Source: Cyclobacteriaceae bacterium YHN15 (GTDB lineage: Bacteria; Bacteroidota; Bacteroidia; Cytophagales; Cyclobacteriaceae). Taken from it: a DNA stretch of 64,000 nt. The DNA is taken from assembly GCA_003797895.1 (NCBI GenBank), contig RKQB01000003.1, forward strand, positions 496,001 to 560,000. The letters are read 5' to 3'. How positions within the stretch are numbered: position 1 is the stretch's first letter; every line of letters starts with the position of its first letter. The notes beneath the pieces were generated by a model that was given only the letters and a program-made list of their open reading frames with translations, did not search any database and was not told the DNA's origin. Below are positions 18,562-25,438 of the stretch, in pieces. A program made the translations under genes and the position numbers.

Positions 18562-19389
18562 CTATAGAAACACCTGTTCTTGGGAAAGGAAAGTCTTAGG
18601 ATTGTCAGGAGATGTTTTTCTATACTCTTGGTAAAGCAAAATTATCAACGAAACTTCAAAAACGGTCAAAAAAATCAATCCCGGAATTGCAAACACGACT
18701 GTCATAAAACTGACTCCCGTCAGCATTCCCAAAGCACCTACAATAATATAAGTGGTGCCTTTTTCCTTAGAAAGATAAAGAAAACTGGTTGCAAACAAAA
18801 CATAGACTAAACCTAAAATCAGGGACCTTAGAATTAGTCCTGAAACAATGTCTATACCTATCCAATAAGTCACAATATCTTCCAGAATGATAGCTCCCGT
18901 CAATATCATCAGAAAAATAGCCGTTACTTTCAAAAGCAAATTTGAAAAAGCTTGGCCCAGCTTATAAAATGCTCCGGTAAAAAAAAGAAATAAAACGAGA
19001 ACTGACATCTTGAGAAATGTATACACATACCCAAATCCCACCGAAAATTCTGATTTCTCAAGATATAGCTGTACATCGATTACAGACTCAATTATTGCTA
19101 AAATCAAATAAATAATCCCTGTGATAAAAGAAAACCTGAGCCAAGAACTCAGATTATTTAGTTCTGAATTTGCTTCCTTCTCCAATTGGAAGTATTGCAG
19201 ATCATTGGGATTAACCTCCAATACCTCCAATATGGCTTTTACAGTATAAGATCTTGGGGTAACTTCCCCTGCTTCAATCCTTTGGATGGTGCGCACATTT
19301 ATATTGCAGCGCTCCACCAATTCTTCCTGGGTCAATCCTTTGGCCTTTCTCCATTCCAGGATTTTCTGGCCTAATAGTGGTTGTTTCAT
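18562..19389 (-). CDS. Membrane-anchored XRE-type helix-turn-helix protein
   Basis: 275 residues. Residues 1-60 are a Cro/C1-type HTH (GLTQEELVERCNINVRTIQRIEAGEVTPRSYTVKAIL), followed after residue 85 by about six hydrophobic helices to near residue 260 and a polar tail. The combination of a cytoplasmic DNA-binding head with a polytopic membrane part occurs in Bacteroidota but the signal sensed is unknown. It lies upstream-adjacent (105 bases) to the glucan operon on the same strand; whether it regulates that operon is not shown. A role in repressing its own gene would be ordinary for the HTH class. Confidence 0.85.
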   Translation of the reverse strand: MKQPLLGQKILEWRKAKGLTQEELVERCNINVRTIQRIEAGEVTPRSYTVKAILEVLEVNPNDLQYFQLEKEANSELNNLSSWLRFSFITGIIYLILAIIESVIDVQLYLEKSEFSVGFGYVYTFLKMSVLVLFLFFTGAFYKLGQAFSNLLLKVTAIFLMILTGAIILEDIVTYWIGIDIVSGLILRSLILGLVYVLFATSFLYLSKEKGTTYIIVGALGMLTGVSFMTVVFAIPGLIFLTVFEVSLIILLYQEYRKTSPDNPKTFLSQEQVFL

Positions 19390-19793
19390 AAGTTTATAAT
19401 TTTTCTTTAATGGTCTTATGGAATCTCGCGTGATCTTTCGTCATTCCAATATTGGTCGGTTGTGACATGCTCGATTTCATCTCTATGTAGTTTTGTTTGA
19501 CCATGGCAAGTTGAAAGGATTATTGCAAATATAACCCGAAAAAAGGGAGGATTTCACCCGACATTTGGACGGCATTTGGTTTAGACGCAAGACACAAGAC
19601 ATAAGATTCAAGACAAAAGGAGGAAGATTGTGCTGTACGACTTTTGAACCGAAAGCTATCGGTATCAAACTCTATATAAATAGAATTTATAATCTAATTA
19701 TCCTCTCACTTATTTTCTATTTTAAACAAAAAATCATACCCAATTACCTTTCTTATCTTTTTATCCAGATTGAGGTATCAAAAACAACTCCTT
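19390..19793. other. 404-base stretch without an intact gene
   Basis: AT-rich spacer between the membrane HTH gene and the VapB-like gene. It contains the tail of a VapC remnant (up to 19753) and a low-complexity patch with repeated AAGACA/AAGAT words at about 19585-19620. Short reading frames here have no protein-like character. The start-side 100 bases (19390-19490) presumably hold the promoter of the HTH gene. Confidence 0.6.
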
Positions 19794-19797
19794 TCAT
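19753..19797 (-). pseudogene. VapC-like PIN-domain toxin remnant (14 codons)
   Basis: The ATG at 19797 overlaps the TGA of the antitoxin gene, the usual coupling in vapBC operons. It reads MKGVVFDTSIWIKR and then stop TAA at 19753. The phrase VVFDTSIWI is the typical start of a PIN ribonuclease, holding the first metal-binding Asp and the Ser/Thr-Trp pair. The remaining roughly 115 residues are absent: the downstream DNA is AT-rich, with stops in the frames checked. The toxin is therefore dead, apart from the possibility of an unrecognised frameshift in what follows. Confidence 0.7.
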
Positions 19798-20000
19798 TTT
19801 CTATTCATCTCATGCAATTCTTGAGCGATATATTTAAACTCTAAGGGTTCACTCAATATCATGTTACCCAACTCTTTAATTTTCTGGGATCGGATATAAG
19901 TGTGCAAAGCAATTTTTAAAGTTTCGGTGATGGCTTCTGCATTAGAAAGCTCCATCGCCTCGGCTATCAATTCACTAGGTATGATTGCTGTAACTTTCAT
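19794..20000 (-). CDS. VapB-like type II antitoxin, partner toxin lost
   Basis: 68 residues from the ATG at 20000 (MKVTAIIPSELIAEAMELS). A frame open to 20063 adds only AT-rich sequence and is rejected. The pattern of a short beta strand (KVTAIIP), a helix with AEAITETLKIALHTYIRSQKI, and a C-terminal segment for toxin contact matches the VapB_antitoxin (DUF2191-like) ribbon-helix-helix family of Bacteroidota. The toxin frame that should follow starts with the correct ATGA overlap but ends after 14 codons, so this is an orphan antitoxin. It might still repress its own promoter. Confidence 0.78.
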   Translation of the reverse strand: MKVTAIIPSELIAEAMELSNAEAITETLKIALHTYIRSQKIKELGNMILSEPLEFKYIAQELHEMNRK

Positions 20001-20156
20001 GATTTCATTTTTTTTTAAAAAAATACGATGATATATCATATAAAGATGAAAGTTTTCAAACAAAATAAAATAAGCTATTGTAATGTTAACTCTAATATTT
20101 AAAGGTTATCACCATCGCAAAAAGAAATAAGTTTTCTTTCTTTGCGCCTTTATGTC

Positions 20157-20173
20157 TCCCGAATGAATCGGGA
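20157..20173. repeat. Short hairpin TCCCGA-N5-TCGGGA
   Basis: Six-base arms with loop ATGAA in the spacer between the LysR gene end (20217) and the antitoxin gene start. No T-run follows on either strand, so it is not a convincing terminator. It resembles the small hairpins between hutH and hutI. Confidence 0.4.
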
Positions 20174-20216
20174 CAAGTTTTGTGGGAAAGATTGTCAATT
20201 CATCTTTAACATAGGA

Positions 20217-21089
20217 CTAAATCAACTCCAAAACCTTAGAAACCGCCGGATTCCTATTCCCTTTTTTCCAAACCGCATAGAGCTCTGTTTTTTGTTTGAT
20301 CTTGTCCATCTCAATAAACTTCACCTTCAAATCGTAACCTTGGCGAAGTGATGTCGGCACAATGGCGACTCCCAATCCAGCCTCCACCAATTTGAAAATG
20401 GTCAGGGCATGGACAGATTTGTGGGTGATACGGGGAGAAAAACCCTGATCCTCACAAATGGACATGATTTTATCATAGTAAATGGAAGAGTAATCATGGG
20501 AAAAAAGGATAAAGTTTTCTTTTTTCAATTGACCCACATTTTTAAAACCATGTTCAGCCAAATGGTGGTCCAATGGCAATACCACAGAAAAAGAATCCTG
20601 ATGCACCATTTTCATCTGAAGGACTTCCGGAACCCGTGCCAATCGCACAAAACCCAAGTCCAATTTGTCTTTTTCCAGCATTTCTACCTGCAAAGTATTG
20701 CTGAGTTCTTCCATGGCGGTTTGAATGCCAGGGAATTGTTGGGAGATTTTTACCAGCAGTTCGGGCAGGACAGTATGGGCAGCAGAACCAAGGAAGCCTA
20801 TTCTTAACTCCCCGATGTTTCCCGTGGCAATTTCCTTGAGTTGGGTTTTGGTGAGATCGAGGTGATTGAAGATATAGTCCACCTCAGATTTGAGGTAATG
20901 TCCTGCAGCCGTCAGTTCCACCCGCCTCTTGGTCCGTTCAAAAAGCTGCACCTCCAATATTTCCTCCATCTGCTTGATCTGACGGCTGAGACCGGGTTGT
21001 GAAATAAACAAGCGCTCTGCTGCCCTGCCAAAGTTCAATTCTTCAGCTACAGCTCGAAAGTATTCTAGGTGTCTAAGTTCTATGTTCAT
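20217..21089 (-). CDS. LysR family transcriptional regulator
   Basis: 290 residues. The N-terminal winged HTH is classical: LRHLEYFRAVAEELNFGRAA, then ERLFISQPGLSRQIKQMEE and LEVQLFERTKRRVELTAAG. The substrate-binding part (about 90-290) resembles the CatM/BenM/CynR group (GELRIGFLGSAAHTVLPELL; EAGLGVAIVPTS). These proteins respond to small effectors and usually control a divergent neighbour. Here the upstream neighbour is the ORF6N gene on the same strand, with hutH further away, so a role in histidine utilisation is only possible. Its upstream spacer contains a tandem 18-base repeat. Confidence 0.92.
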   Translation of the reverse strand: MNIELRHLEYFRAVAEELNFGRAAERLFISQPGLSRQIKQMEEILEVQLFERTKRRVELTAAGHYLKSEVDYIFNHLDLTKTQLKEIATGNIGELRIGFLGSAAHTVLPELLVKISQQFPGIQTAMEELSNTLQVEMLEKDKLDLGFVRLARVPEVLQMKMVHQDSFSVVLPLDHHLAEHGFKNVGQLKKENFILFSHDYSSIYYDKIMSICEDQGFSPRITHKSVHALTIFKLVEAGLGVAIVPTSLRQGYDLKVKFIEMDKIKQKTELYAVWKKGNRNPAVSKVLELI

Positions 21090-21131
21090 ATTTGTGTACC
21101 CATATATCTGTGAAGGATATTAGGTTTGAAA

Positions 21132-21165
21132 GATATTATTTGATATTGAGATATTATTTGATATT
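21132..21165. repeat. Tandem repeat GATATTATTTGATATT, period 18, two copies
   Basis: Two near-identical 16-base units start at 21132 and 21150 in the spacer upstream of the LysR gene. The GATATT word recurs as arrays at 25212-25405, 32246-32280 and 33650-33675. Confidence 0.7.
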
Positions 21166-21180
21166 TGTTCCATACCTAAA

Positions 21181-21750
21181 CTAAGTTTTCTTAAATCCAA
21201 TTGTTGTCCGCTCTGTCAAGGAAGGCCTTACCAACTCTTCAATAATCTGGTAAATATTTCTGATATGCTCATTATGTTCACTTTGATTTTGACTGAGTTC
21301 GTCAATTTTTTTGATCAAACCTTGATAATTCGTTGCCCATTCACGCATTTTAACAAAAATCCTCATAATCGAAATATTTACCTGAATAGCTGTTTTACTG
21401 TTGAGAACAGAAGATAGCATAGCTACTCCTTGCTCAGTGAATACATAAGGAAGATATTTTCTATGGCGTCCACGATCATTCTTTAAGGTCACAAATTGTG
21501 ACCTTAAAGAATGATCCTCATTTTGTTCTTCAATAGTTACTTGTAAATCCTCCCACTCTTCATTGGAAAGCTGAAACATAAAGTCCTCTGGAAATCTGTC
21601 CACATTCCTTTTAACTGCCTGATTAAGCACTTTAGTTTCCACTCCATACATTTCAGCTAAATCGCTATCCATCATCACTTTTTGATTTCTGATCAAATAA
21701 ATCGATCTGGTGATTCTGTCCTGAATAATTAAATCCGATGAATTTTGCAT
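21181..21750 (-). CDS. ORF6N domain DNA-binding protein
   Basis: 189 residues. The ORF6N domain (about 8-95) shows IYLIRNQKVMMDSDLAEMYG, TKVLNQAVKRNVDRFPEDF and FQLSNEEWEDL, followed by KYLPYVFTEQGVAMLSSVLN and a C-terminal coiled region. ORF6N proteins relate to KilA-N/Bro phage proteins and are widespread in Bacteroidota genomes, often in mobile or variable places; their role is unknown. Codons 79-93 (DHSLRSQFVTLKND) are encoded by a 43-bp perfect inverted repeat, which is unusual for coding DNA. No transposase or phage gene is nearby. Confidence 0.85.
   Translation of the reverse strand: MQNSSDLIIQDRITRSIYLIRNQKVMMDSDLAEMYGVETKVLNQAVKRNVDRFPEDFMFQLSNEEWEDLQVTIEEQNEDHSLRSQFVTLKNDRGRHRKYLPYVFTEQGVAMLSSVLNSKTAIQVNISIMRIFVKMREWATNYQGLIKKIDELSQNQSEHNEHIRNIYQIIEELVRPSLTERTTIGFKKT
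21474..21516. repeat. 43-bp perfect palindrome inside the ORF6N gene
   Basis: Left arm 21474-21494 and right arm 21496-21516 are exact reverse complements of 21 bases around one central A (core GGTCACAA-A-TTGTGACC). It lies wholly within codons of the ORF6N gene. Confidence 0.95.
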
Positions 21751-21920
21751 ATAATCCCTGTTTAAAAAATTAACCTGCTTTATTATAAAAAATCAAGTAC
21801 AATTTAGACATCATGCAGTATCTAATCAAATACAAATGGTAAAATAAACGATTAATATTTATACCTCAAAGTAATCAATGATTGATAATATTGGTATTTA
21901 TAATTATCACAGAAGATGGT

Positions 21921-21928
21921 TAATTTTG
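21921..21928 (+). promoter_or_regulatory. Candidate -7 element (TAATTTTG) upstream of hutH
   Basis: Matches TAnnTTTG; the nearest TTG upstream (21891) is 27 bases away, too far for a standard -33 box. It would give hutH a leader of about 150 bases containing the GC-rich repeat island. Confidence 0.25.
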
Positions 21929-21955
21929 GAGAAGAAAAAGGAGAAGATGAAAATT

Positions 21956-22050
21956 ACGTTGCGACCGCTGCGTGTTATCCGTTGCGATCGTGGCGTGAAC
22001 TTTTTTTTCCACGCGGCGGACGCAAAGAGTTTACACAGCGATCGCAGCAA
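21956..22050. repeat. GC-rich palindromic repeat island in the hutH leader
   Basis: Two similar 17-base words in direct order, GTTGCGACCGCTGCGTG at 21958 and GTTGCGATCGTGGCGTG at 21981 (period 23), are followed by a near reverse complement, CACAGCGATCGCAGCAA, at 22034. A small hairpin GCGTG (21993) / CACGC (22010) surrounds a T8 run. The composition differs sharply from the AT-rich surroundings. Confidence 0.6.
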
Positions 22051-22086
22051 ATAGTAGCAATAATTTACCTTTAAGAAGATAACATT

Positions 22087-23658
22087 ATGATCAATATATT
22101 CAATTACGGCCAAGAACACCTCAACGCTTCCATTGCCATTGGAATCGCAAGGGGTGAAATCCGAGGTTTTCTAACTGAGGAAACGCGGAAAAAAGTACGA
22201 AAAAGTGCCTCAGTAGTAGAACAAATAGTATCCAAAGGCAATCCTGTCTATGGCATCAATACAGGTTTCGGTCCGCTCTGCACCACATTGATCTCCCCCG
22301 ACCAAACCCGTAAACTCCAAGAAAACCTGCTCAAAAGTCATGCTGTGGGATTGGGTGAACCCATACCGACCGAAATCGCAAAACTGATGTTGATTCTTAA
22401 GTTGCATGCACTGGCAAAGGGTTATTCGGGAATTCAGGAACAGACCTTGGATAGGATCATGTGGCATATTGAGAAGGATGTGATTCCAGTGGTACCCAAA
22501 CAAGGTTCGGTAGGTGCCTCAGGTGACCTTGCACCCCTCTCCCATTTGTTTATCCCATTGATCGGTTTAGGAAAAGTACATTACCAAGGAAAAACCCTCT
22601 CTACGACTGAAGTATTGCAGCAGCATCAGTTGGAAGCTATTCACCTGGGGCCCAAAGAAGGATTGGCATTGATCAATGGTACTCAGTTTATGGCCGCTTT
22701 CGGGGTTAAAGTCTTGGAAAGGTTTTACAATATCCTAGCCCATGCAGACATCACCGGAGCCATGATGTTGGAAGGGCTCTTGGGTTCGATCAAACCTTTT
22801 TCCGCCGAACTCCACCAACTTCGTCCTTATGCTGGCAATCAACATGTAGCCCAGACTATTCTGAATCTTCTTCATGAATCAGAAATTGTACATTCCCATG
22901 CTACCTGTGCCCGGGTTCAGGATCCTTATTCTTTGCGCTGCATGCCACAAGTGCACGGAGCCTCTAGAAATGCTTGGCTGCATCTGAAACAAATCTTAGA
23001 AATAGAAATCAATTCTGTCACCGACAATCCCATCATCTTCGATGAAAACCACACCATCAGTGGGGGAAATTTTCATGGACAACCCATTGCCATGCCATTG
23101 GATTATGCCTGTCTGGCTGCTTCTGAAATCGGTAATATTTCTGACAGAAGGATTTACCTCTCCTTGGAAGGAGATACTCCCGGAGTACCTAAGTTACTTC
23201 TGAAAGAAACAGGTTTGAATTCCGGTTTTATGATTCCTCAGTACACCACTGCAGCTTTGGCAAGTGAAAACAAAGGGCTTTGTTTTCCTTCTTCCGCAGA
23301 CAGTATTCCAACATCCCTTGGTCAGGAAGACCATGTGAGTATGGGTTCGATCGGGGCAAGAAAGGCCCTTCAGGTAATAGAGAATGTAGAAAAAATCCTC
23401 GGGGTAGAACTTTACTGCGCGGCCCAAGCCGTGGATTTCCATGCTCCTTTGAAATCAGGAAAAATCATGACTGCCCTTTACGAACATGTACGAACCAAAA
23501 TCAAACATGTCACCGAGGATCAGATCATGTATGAAGATATGGAAACTGCCATTGAGATGATCCGAAGCGGGGAATTGCTTACCTTAGCCAGAGAAATTGC
23601 CAAAAAAGAAGGTCTGCATCTGGAAACTCCTTGGTCGGGGGAGTTTGATAGGTACTAG
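22087..23658 (+). CDS. hutH: Histidine ammonia-lyase
   Basis: 523 residues. The cofactor tripeptide Ala144-Ser145-Gly146 sits in GSVGASGDLAPLSH and cyclises to the MIO group; YGINTGFGPL (near 55) and GGNFHGQP (near 330) line the active site. The enzyme deaminates L-histidine to urocanate, the first step of histidine degradation. Length and motifs match HutH rather than phenylalanine or tyrosine lyases (GEPIP and the HAT-type loop). It is followed by hutI and hutU on the same strand, but with spacers of about 300 and 226 bases rather than tight coupling. Confidence 0.96.
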   Translation: MINIFNYGQEHLNASIAIGIARGEIRGFLTEETRKKVRKSASVVEQIVSKGNPVYGINTGFGPLCTTLISPDQTRKLQENLLKSHAVGLGEPIPTEIAKLMLILKLHALAKGYSGIQEQTLDRIMWHIEKDVIPVVPKQGSVGASGDLAPLSHLFIPLIGLGKVHYQGKTLSTTEVLQQHQLEAIHLGPKEGLALINGTQFMAAFGVKVLERFYNILAHADITGAMMLEGLLGSIKPFSAELHQLRPYAGNQHVAQTILNLLHESEIVHSHATCARVQDPYSLRCMPQVHGASRNAWLHLKQILEIEINSVTDNPIIFDENHTISGGNFHGQPIAMPLDYACLAASEIGNISDRRIYLSLEGDTPGVPKLLLKETGLNSGFMIPQYTTAALASENKGLCFPSSADSIPTSLGQEDHVSMGSIGARKALQVIENVEKILGVELYCAAQAVDFHAPLKSGKIMTALYEHVRTKIKHVTEDQIMYEDMETAIEMIRSGELLTLAREIAKKEGLHLETPWSGEFDRY

Positions 23659-23958
23659 TTTAGCTAGGCTGTTCGGGATTTGTAATCCCGAACCAAGATA
23701 ATGAGGATTTGTAATCCTTGTTTCCAAGAAAGCATTAACATATCGCTAAGCCCCTTGGAATTACAAATTCCAGTTATCTGTCCTCTGAATTGCAAATTCC
23801 GAGGAGTTAAAAGCGGCTTAACCTTTGAGGTCTTTCAGACCTCGAAGATTTTCCCGAGGATAATGCTTCAAAATTTACTAGAATTTAAATAATTTATAAT
23901 TTAAGCCATTAAGACCTTAGAGTACGCCACGGCGCACTCAAAGTTCACCTACAAAACC
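23659..23958. other. 300-base spacer between hutH and hutI filled with hairpins
   Basis: Contains at least five short hairpins between 23672 and 23843 (annotated separately) and an AT-rich tail. A 63-codon frame across it is an artefact of the repeats and has no protein-like features. Confidence 0.7.
23672..23843. repeat. Cluster of five small hairpins with ATTTGTAAT-like loops
   Basis: Hairpin 1, 23672-23692, TTCGGG-ATTTGTAAT-CCCGAA. Hairpin 2, 23704-23718, AGG-ATTTGTAAT-CCT. Hairpin 3, 23756-23772, TGGA-ATTACAAAT-TCCA (same core, inverted). Hairpin 4, 23782-23804, CCTC...GAATTGCAAATTC...GAGG. Hairpin 5, 23827-23843, GAGGTC-TTTCA-GACCTC. The first four share the ATTTGTAAT (or ATTTGCAAT) core with arms that vary but stay complementary. 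Confidence 0.85.
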
Positions 23959-25212
23959 ATGCAACCCATCAAACACACCCTAATCGGTCCGATTCGCCAA
24001 GCTGTCACAATGGCGAACTTGCCTTTAAAAGGAGGCATCAAAGATGAGCAGTTGGAAATCATCCCAGAAGCGGGCATCTTGATTAAAAATGACCGCATCC
24101 ATCAAATTGGCAGCTATTGGGACATGTATCCGGAAGCCCAATCGATTGGTGCCGAGATTGTCAATCTCAAAAGTGATTTCGTAGCCTTGCCAGGACTCAT
24201 AGATTGCCATACCCATATCTGTTTTGGAGGTAACCGGGCCAAAGACTACGCTTTGCGCAATGCCGGAAAATCCTATTTGGAAATCGCCAAATCCGGTGGT
24301 GGTATTTGGGACACGGTAACCAAAACCCGGAAAGCCAGTTTGGAAAAACTTGCACAATTAACCATTCAGCGTGCCAATAGACACCTGAAAGATGGAATCA
24401 CGACCATAGAGGTCAAAAGCGGTTATGGTCTGTCCGTGGAAGAAGAACTCAAAATGCTCAGGGCCATCAAACAAGCAGGAGAAAATACCCATGCGGATCT
24501 CATCCCAACTTGTTTGGCTGCCCATATACCTCCCAAGGATTTTGAAGTAACCCACCGGAATTACCTGAAAGCCATTACAGATGAAGTTTTTCCTATTCTC
24601 AAAGAAGAAGGCTTGGCCAACCGAATCGATGCATTTATAGAAGAGACTGCTTTTACGCCTGTAGATATCCATTCCTATTTCCAAAAAGCCAAAGAAATGG
24701 GTTTTGACATTACAGTACATGCAGATCAGTTTTATACCGGGGGTTCGCAGGTTGCCGTGGATTTTGGAGCCATCTCGGCAGACCATCTGGAAGTCAGTGG
24801 AGAAAAGGAAATAGAAATACTCGCCACATCGGATACCATTGCAGTGGCTTTGCCAGGTGCATCCATGGGTTTGGGAGTCCCATATACCCCAGCCCGGAAA
24901 CTGCTGGATGCAGGTGCCTCACTTGCCATCGCCTCCGATTGGAATCCAGGTTCAGCTCCCATGGGTGATCTGCTGATGCAGGCATCCGTTCTTGGCACTT
25001 TCGAAAAACTAAGCAATGCTGAAGTCCTTGCAGCCATTACCTTCAGGGCTGCCGCAGCTTTAGGTCTTCAAGACCGTGGGCAACTTACTCCTGGATTAAT
25101 AGCAGACATTGTTCTATTTCCTACGGATGATTATCGGGAGATTACTTATCAGCAGGGGAGGTTGAAACCTTTTAAAGTTTTTAAGAAGGGAACTGAGGTT
25201 TTAAAAGTTTGA
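23959..25212 (+). CDS. hutI: Imidazolonepropionase
   Basis: 417 residues, amidohydrolase fold. The metal motif is DCHTHICFGGNRA with His84 and His86; further ligands are in VHADQFYTGG (near 254) and IASDWNPGSAP (near 330). IEVKSGYGLSVE is a HutI signature. The enzyme opens the ring of 4-imidazolone-5-propionate to N-formimino-L-glutamate, the third step of histidine degradation. The gene order here is hutH-hutI-hutU. HutG or FtcD for the last step is not in the window. Confidence 0.96.
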   Translation: MQPIKHTLIGPIRQAVTMANLPLKGGIKDEQLEIIPEAGILIKNDRIHQIGSYWDMYPEAQSIGAEIVNLKSDFVALPGLIDCHTHICFGGNRAKDYALRNAGKSYLEIAKSGGGIWDTVTKTRKASLEKLAQLTIQRANRHLKDGITTIEVKSGYGLSVEEELKMLRAIKQAGENTHADLIPTCLAAHIPPKDFEVTHRNYLKAITDEVFPILKEEGLANRIDAFIEETAFTPVDIHSYFQKAKEMGFDITVHADQFYTGGSQVAVDFGAISADHLEVSGEKEIEILATSDTIAVALPGASMGLGVPYTPARKLLDAGASLAIASDWNPGSAPMGDLLMQASVLGTFEKLSNAEVLAAITFRAAAALGLQDRGQLTPGLIADIVLFPTDDYREITYQQGRLKPFKVFKKGTEVLKV

Positions 25213-25405
25213 TATTGGTGGATATTGGATATTTGGCTGAAGATATTAATGGATATTAGATATTGATGGATATTAAATTTCAGCTAAAGAACGATAATTC
25301 ATTTAAAAATCCCGTGGCAATGTCTCTAAATATCTATCCAATTTCACGAAGCTAATATCCAATATCAAAAAATATCGCGAAGCTAATATCAATTAATATC
25401 CCTCC
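25213..25405. repeat. GATATT-rich repeats in inverted arrangement between hutI and hutU
   Basis: 25212-25277 carries about eight GATATT words on the plus strand; 25330-25405 carries the complement AATATC repeatedly, including TAATATCCAATATCAA near 25363. The same phrase TAATATCCAATATCAA occurs at about 33651. The two halves could pair as a long imperfect stem. Confidence 0.65.
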
Positions 25406-25438
25406 GTCAATTTCAAAAAACCTGAAAACATCGAAAAA

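Larger units (their letters stand above)
21751..22086. other. 336-base spacer upstream of hutH
   Basis: AT-rich first half with a TAATTTTG box (21921) and a GC-rich repeat island (21956-22050) in the second half, described separately. No coding frame of protein character. Confidence 0.6.

Noticed and set aside
19565..19837. Plus-strand frame of 90 codons in the spacer by the antitoxin
   Set aside because: Runs antisense across the antitoxin and the PIN remnant and has no protein-like features.
20157..20173. Terminator of the LysR gene
   Set aside because: The hairpin has no T-run on either side, so it was kept only as a repeat.
20217..21089. LysR gene as the hut regulator
   Set aside because: It is separated from hutH by the ORF6N gene and about 1 kb, so the link is only a possibility.
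23701..23892. 63-codon frame between hutH and hutI
   Set aside because: Consists of hairpin repeats, with no start signal or domain.
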